The position numbers and the translations under genes were made by a program. The notes under the pieces were generated by a model. The model worked only from the letters and a program-made list of their open reading frames with translations, searched no databases and was not told the origin of the DNA. 64,000 nucleotides of DNA from Microbacterium sp. BH-3-3-3 (lineage in GTDB: Bacteria > Actinomycetota > Actinomycetes > Actinomycetales > Microbacteriaceae), in contig NZ_CP017674.1 of the NCBI RefSeq assembly GCF_001792815.1, forward strand, positions 1,054,001-1,118,000, given 5' to 3'. Below are positions 60,652-64,000 of this stretch, in pieces. Each line of letters begins with the position of its first letter. The first letter of the stretch is position 1.

Positions 60652-62304
60652 ATGCCCATCGTCTCCGCGCACGTCGCCCACACCCTCGGCCGCCACCTCG
60701 ACCACGTCTTCGGCGTGATGGGCAACGGCAACGCGTATTTCCTCGACGCCCTGCACCGCCACACCGACGCGGCCTTCACCGCGATGCGGCACGAGGCCGG
60801 CGGAGTGGTCGCCGCCGACGCGCACTATCGCGCCTCGGGGCGCATCGCCGCCGCCACCGCCACCTACGGCGCCGGCTTCACCAACACCCTCACCGCTCTG
60901 GCCGAGTCGGCCCAGGCGCGTATCCCCTTGCTCCTCGTCGTCGGCGACGAGCCCACGTCGGGCCCGCGCCCGTGGGGGGTCGACCAGGTCGCGCTCGCGT
61001 CGGCGGTCGGGGTCCGCACGTACACCGTCGGCGATCGCGACGCCTCGGCCACCGTGCTCATCGCCCTCGAGCACGCCCTGACGTACCGCGTCCCCGTCGT
61101 GCTGGCGATCCCCTATGACGTGGTCATGCGCGAAGCGGGGCCGCTGACGGATGCCGGCACCGTGACGATCCCCGCCCCCCTGCCCCCGCAGGGACCCGCG
61201 GCCTCCGCCGCACTCGACCGGATCGCCGATGCCCTCGCCGGCGCCGCGCGCCCCTTCCTGCTGGCCGGACGGGGAGCCTGGCTCGCCGACGCCGGCCCCG
61301 CGCTCGGTCGGCTCGCCGAGCTGACCGGGGCGATCACGGCATCCACCGCCCTCGGCCGCGGCATCTTCCCCGACACCGCCCACGACCTCGGCGTCACGGG
61401 GGGCTTCGGCGCCGAGGGCGCGATGGAGCTCGTGCGCGAGGCCGACGTCGCCGTGGTCTTCGGCGCGGGGCTGAACCAGTTCACGATGCGCTTCGGCGAG
61501 CTCTTCGCCCCCGGCACGCGGGTCTTCCAGGTCGACGTGGCGCCGACGGCGACGCACGCGCAGGTGGGCGGGTTCGTGCGGGCGGATGCCGCGCTGGCGG
61601 CCGACGAGATCGGGAACCGCCTGCGCTCCCGCGGCGCGGTGTCGTCGGGGTGGCGCGACCGCGTCGATGTGGCCCCGCTGCGGGAACAGGAAGCCGGCGA
61701 GGGGCTCGCCCCGGATGGCCGCCTCGACCCGCGCTCCGCCGCCGCGCGGATCGGCGAGCTGCTCCCCGAGGACCGCGTCGTGGTGTCGGACGGTGGGCAC
61801 TTCCTGGGCTGGTCGAACATGTACTGGCCCGTCTCCTCACCCGACCGCGTCATGATGATCGGCACCGCATACCAGTCCATCGGTCTCGGCTTCCCCTCGG
61901 TCGCCGGGGCGATCGCGGCGCGCCCCGACACCACCGTCGTGCTGACGACCGGCGACGGCGGCGGACTCATGGCCATCGCCGACCTCGAGAGCGCGGTGCG
62001 CACGGCCGCCGGCCACGGCATCGCCGTCGTGTGGAACGACGCCGCCTACGGCGCCGAGATCAACCTGTACGGCCTCAAGGGCCTCACCCGCGAGCCGATG
62101 CTCATCCCCGAGGTCGACTTCGCAGCCGTCGCGCGCGGCTTCGGCGCCGAGGGAGTGGTGGTGCGCGAGGTCGCCGACCTCGAGGCGCTGGCCGAGTGGA
62201 CCCGGCGCGACCCCGCCGAGCGGCCGTTTCTGCTGCTCGACCTGCGCATCAGCGGCACCGTGATCGCGCCGTACCAGCGCGAGATCATCCGGGTGAACTC
62301 GTGA
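60652..62304 (+). CDS. ThDP-dependent enzyme (benzoylformate decarboxylase/acetolactate synthase family)
   Basis: Thiamine-diphosphate enzyme of 550 residues with the standard three-domain layout. The catalytic Glu lies in AMRHEAGG near residue 48, the central domain starts about residue 185, and the cofactor motif is GDGGGLMAIADLESAVRTAA followed by WNDAAYG. It could decarboxylate a 2-oxo acid to an aldehyde. Coupling to a GlcD-type dehydrogenase that makes 2-oxo acids, and divergence from an aldehyde dehydrogenase, fit that role. Acetolactate synthase proper is unlikely because no regulatory subunit or ilv genes are nearby. AAAGG precedes the ATG. Confidence 0.85.
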   Translation: MPIVSAHVAHTLGRHLDHVFGVMGNGNAYFLDALHRHTDAAFTAMRHEAGGVVAADAHYRASGRIAAATATYGAGFTNTLTALAESAQARIPLLLVVGDEPTSGPRPWGVDQVALASAVGVRTYTVGDRDASATVLIALEHALTYRVPVVLAIPYDVVMREAGPLTDAGTVTIPAPLPPQGPAASAALDRIADALAGAARPFLLAGRGAWLADAGPALGRLAELTGAITASTALGRGIFPDTAHDLGVTGGFGAEGAMELVREADVAVVFGAGLNQFTMRFGELFAPGTRVFQVDVAPTATHAQVGGFVRADAALAADEIGNRLRSRGAVSSGWRDRVDVAPLREQEAGEGLAPDGRLDPRSAAARIGELLPEDRVVVSDGGHFLGWSNMYWPVSSPDRVMMIGTAYQSIGLGFPSVAGAIAARPDTTVVLTTGDGGGLMAIADLESAVRTAAGHGIAVVWNDAAYGAEINLYGLKGLTREPMLIPEVDFAAVARGFGAEGVVVREVADLEALAEWTRRDPAERPFLLLDLRISGTVIAPYQREIIRVNS

Positions 62305-63734
62305 GCATCGTCGGGCTCGCCGCTCCGGGAGGCTCCGGCGACCCCGGCGACGGCTTCGACGCGCCGAGCGGCGGCACGAGTGAGTCGCGTGGCGCTCTCG
62401 ACGAGCTGCGCGCCGCCCTCGGCGAACGCCTGCTCGACGACCCCGCGAGTCTCGCCGCCTACGCCGTCGACAGCTCGCGTGCGCAGCCCGAGGGCCTGCC
62501 GATCGCCGTGGTCCGGGCGACCTCGACCGGCGACGTCTCGACCGCCCTGGCGTGGGCGCACGCCCGCGGCATCCGGGTCTCCGTCCGCGGCGCGGGCACC
62601 GGACTCTCCGGCGGGGCCGTGGCCTACGCGGGCGGGCTCGTGGTGTCGCTGGAGGCGATGGATCGGATCGTCTCGATCGACGCCGACAACCGTCTCGCCG
62701 ACGTCGAGGCGGGCGTCGTCACGGCCGACCTGGATGCCGCCGCCCACGCGCACGGCCTGTTCTTCCCGCCCGATCCGGCGAGCGCGCAGTGGTCGACGAT
62801 CGGCGGCAACATCGCAACCAACGCCGGGGGCCTGCGCTGCGTCGCCCACGGCGTGACCACCGACGTCGTCGCCGCCCTCGAGGTGGTGCTCGCCGACGGG
62901 CGGATCCTGCGCACCGGCGCCCGCACCCGCAAGAACACCACCGGCTACGACCTCACGAGCCTGTTCTGCGGCTCGGAGGGCACCCTCGGCGTGATCACAG
63001 CGGCGACCGTGCGCCTCAAGCCCGTGCCGCCGGGGCAGCCCCGCACCTTCCGCGCGAGCTTCGACGACATCGAAGACGCCGGCCGCGCGGTCACGGCGAT
63101 CGTGTCGGGCCCCGCGGCCCCCGAGGTGCTCGAGCTGATCGACGCGCGCAGCGTCGAGATCATCGAGGCGTTCCACCCGAGCGGCCTCCCCTCCCCCGGC
63201 GCGGCCATGCTGGTCGGTCAGACCGTCGGGCTCACCGCCCTCGACGCCGCCGAGGCGATCACCGCGATCTGTCGCGCGCACGGCGCCGTCGAGACCGAGG
63301 TCTCCGACTCCGACAGCCTGCTCGAGGCCCGGCGTCTCGCCAACCCGGCGCTCACCGCGCAGGGACTGCGGGTGTCGTGCGACGTCGGCGTCCCGGTCTC
63401 GCAGCTGGCGACGGTGTTCCGCGGCATCGGCGAACTGGCACAGCGCCACGGTCGGCGCATCGCGATCGTCGCGCACGCGGGCGACGGCAACCTGCATCCG
63501 ACGGTCGAGGCGGGAGACACCCCCGCCGAGTATGCCGCGGCGGAGCTGGTGATCGACGACATCACGCACCTGGCGCTCTCGCTCGGCGGCACCATCTCGG
63601 GCGAGCACGGCATCGGCTCGGTCAAGCGTCACGAGCTCCCCTGGCAGCAGGATGCCGTGGCCCTCGACGTGCAGCGCGCGGTCAAGGCCGCACTGGATCC
63701 CCGCGGCATCCTGACACCGGGGCGGGCGATCTAG
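62301..63734 (+). CDS. GlcD-type FAD-linked 2-hydroxyacid dehydrogenase
   Basis: FAD oxidoreductase of the glycolate/D-lactate dehydrogenase group, 477 residues. FAD-binding RGAGTGLSGGAVAY and GGNIATNAGGLRCVAHG, and the C-terminal AHAGDGNLHPTV and SGEHGIGSVKRHEL with metal-binding His residues, are all present. It oxidises a 2-hydroxy acid to the 2-oxo acid. GTG start overlaps the ThDP-enzyme stop (GTGA), so the two are coupled and probably act in sequence. The first 30 residues are Gly/Ser-rich and likely disordered. Confidence 0.9.
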   Translation: MSIVGLAAPGGSGDPGDGFDAPSGGTSESRGALDELRAALGERLLDDPASLAAYAVDSSRAQPEGLPIAVVRATSTGDVSTALAWAHARGIRVSVRGAGTGLSGGAVAYAGGLVVSLEAMDRIVSIDADNRLADVEAGVVTADLDAAAHAHGLFFPPDPASAQWSTIGGNIATNAGGLRCVAHGVTTDVVAALEVVLADGRILRTGARTRKNTTGYDLTSLFCGSEGTLGVITAATVRLKPVPPGQPRTFRASFDDIEDAGRAVTAIVSGPAAPEVLELIDARSVEIIEAFHPSGLPSPGAAMLVGQTVGLTALDAAEAITAICRAHGAVETEVSDSDSLLEARRLANPALTAQGLRVSCDVGVPVSQLATVFRGIGELAQRHGRRIAIVAHAGDGNLHPTVEAGDTPAEYAAAELVIDDITHLALSLGGTISGEHGIGSVKRHELPWQQDAVALDVQRAVKAALDPRGILTPGRAI

Positions 63735-63812
63735 CGACCGGACGCCCCGGAGCCGACCGCCCGTGGCGGACCGGCCCGCCGGAGTCGCGGGCCGCCGGTA
63801 CGGTGGTGACGC

Positions 63813-64000
63813 ATGGGGACGAGAACGCGCCTGATCGCCTCGGGCACCGCGATCGCGATGATCAGCGGCGCCGTGGTGGTGCTGTACTTCTTCCAGCCGT
63901 GGCGGAGCTGCGAGTACGAAGACACCTCCGCGGGCTGCTCGATGCTCCCGAACGACGCCGCCGCGATGGGTGTGGCGGCGATGGTCTTCGTCGTGGGGAT
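63813..64000 (+). CDS. Small membrane protein (3' end outside the window)
   Basis: Only the first 62 residues are present: MGTRTRLIASGTAIAM, one hydrophobic helix, FFQPWRSCEYEDTSAGC with two Cys, and the start of a second helix. No family is recognised. A TACGGT hexamer at 63799-63804 lies eight bases before the ATG and no Shine-Dalgarno is seen, so it may be leaderless. Confidence 0.6.
   Translation, partial: MGTRTRLIASGTAIAMISGAVVVLYFFQPWRSCEYEDTSAGCSMLPNDAAAMGVAAMVFVVG

Noticed and set aside
1..64000. CRISPR arrays, insertion sequences, prophage genes, rRNA or tRNA genes
   Set aside because: No regular spacer arrays, transposases, integrases or phage proteins, and no cloverleaf or rRNA segments were recognised.

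Overview
The window is very GC-rich DNA from an actinobacterium, most likely a Microbacterium-like member of the Microbacteriaceae. The evidence is strong GC at third codon positions, many GTG starts, 1- and 4-base start/stop overlaps, a GTP-type PEP carboxykinase next to a RamB-like regulator, and several TANNNT-N6/7-RTG leaderless starts. The species call is an inference; no rRNA or tRNA gene is present to support it.

Layout. 1-2.4 kb: end of a SpaA-type pilin gene and its class C sortase. 2.3-10.6 kb (minus): one nucleoside uptake and salvage operon (BMP lipoprotein, ATPase, two permeases, cytidine deaminase, thymidine phosphorylase, adenosine deaminase), with an attenuator-like hairpin after the lipoprotein gene. 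10.8-12 kb: mannose-1-phosphate guanylyltransferase. 12.2-15.7 kb: sdhCDAB. 15.9-22 kb: BrkB/YihY membrane protein, exonuclease III, TrpRS, a secreted S8-like protein and an Fpg/Nei glycosylase. 22-25.7 kb: an FMN riboswitch followed by ribD-ribE-ribBA-ribH. 26-33.3 kb: an MHS-type MFS transporter, an ABC exporter, and divergent pckG and a RamB-like regulator.

33.8-39.8 kb is the most unusual locus. It is one operon with an NMT1/THI5-type lipoprotein, two permeases, an ATPase, a divergent GTP cyclohydrolase I paralogue, a creatininase-family amide hydrolase and a LacI regulator. By eye alignment the cyclohydrolase keeps the zinc and purine-recognition residues but has lost the triphosphate-binding ones. 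The set looks like import, ring opening and amide/formyl hydrolysis of a heterocycle that is not GTP.

40-63.7 kb is catabolic. It holds an aldehyde dehydrogenase, a FAD aromatic hydroxylase with a divergent IclR regulator and a clean tandem operator, and a monoamine region (copper amine oxidase, TetR, FeaR-like AraC, two SDRs, APC permease, MoaF). After these come a ribose-type ABC importer whose ATPase gene appears to carry a one-base frameshift, a YtcJ-like amidohydrolase and an aldehyde dehydrogenase. Divergent from these lie a ThDP-dependent enzyme and a GlcD-type FAD dehydrogenase. The last enzymes could form a 2-hydroxyacid > 2-oxoacid > aldehyde > acid route like mandelate degradation. 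The window ends in a truncated small membrane protein.

Between genes there are many perfect hairpins and several near-palindromic 60-85 bp elements. Three of these share ACTCCTGAG ends. The heptamer GGATGCC/GGCATCC occurs about 85 times by eye and also forms stems of terminators.
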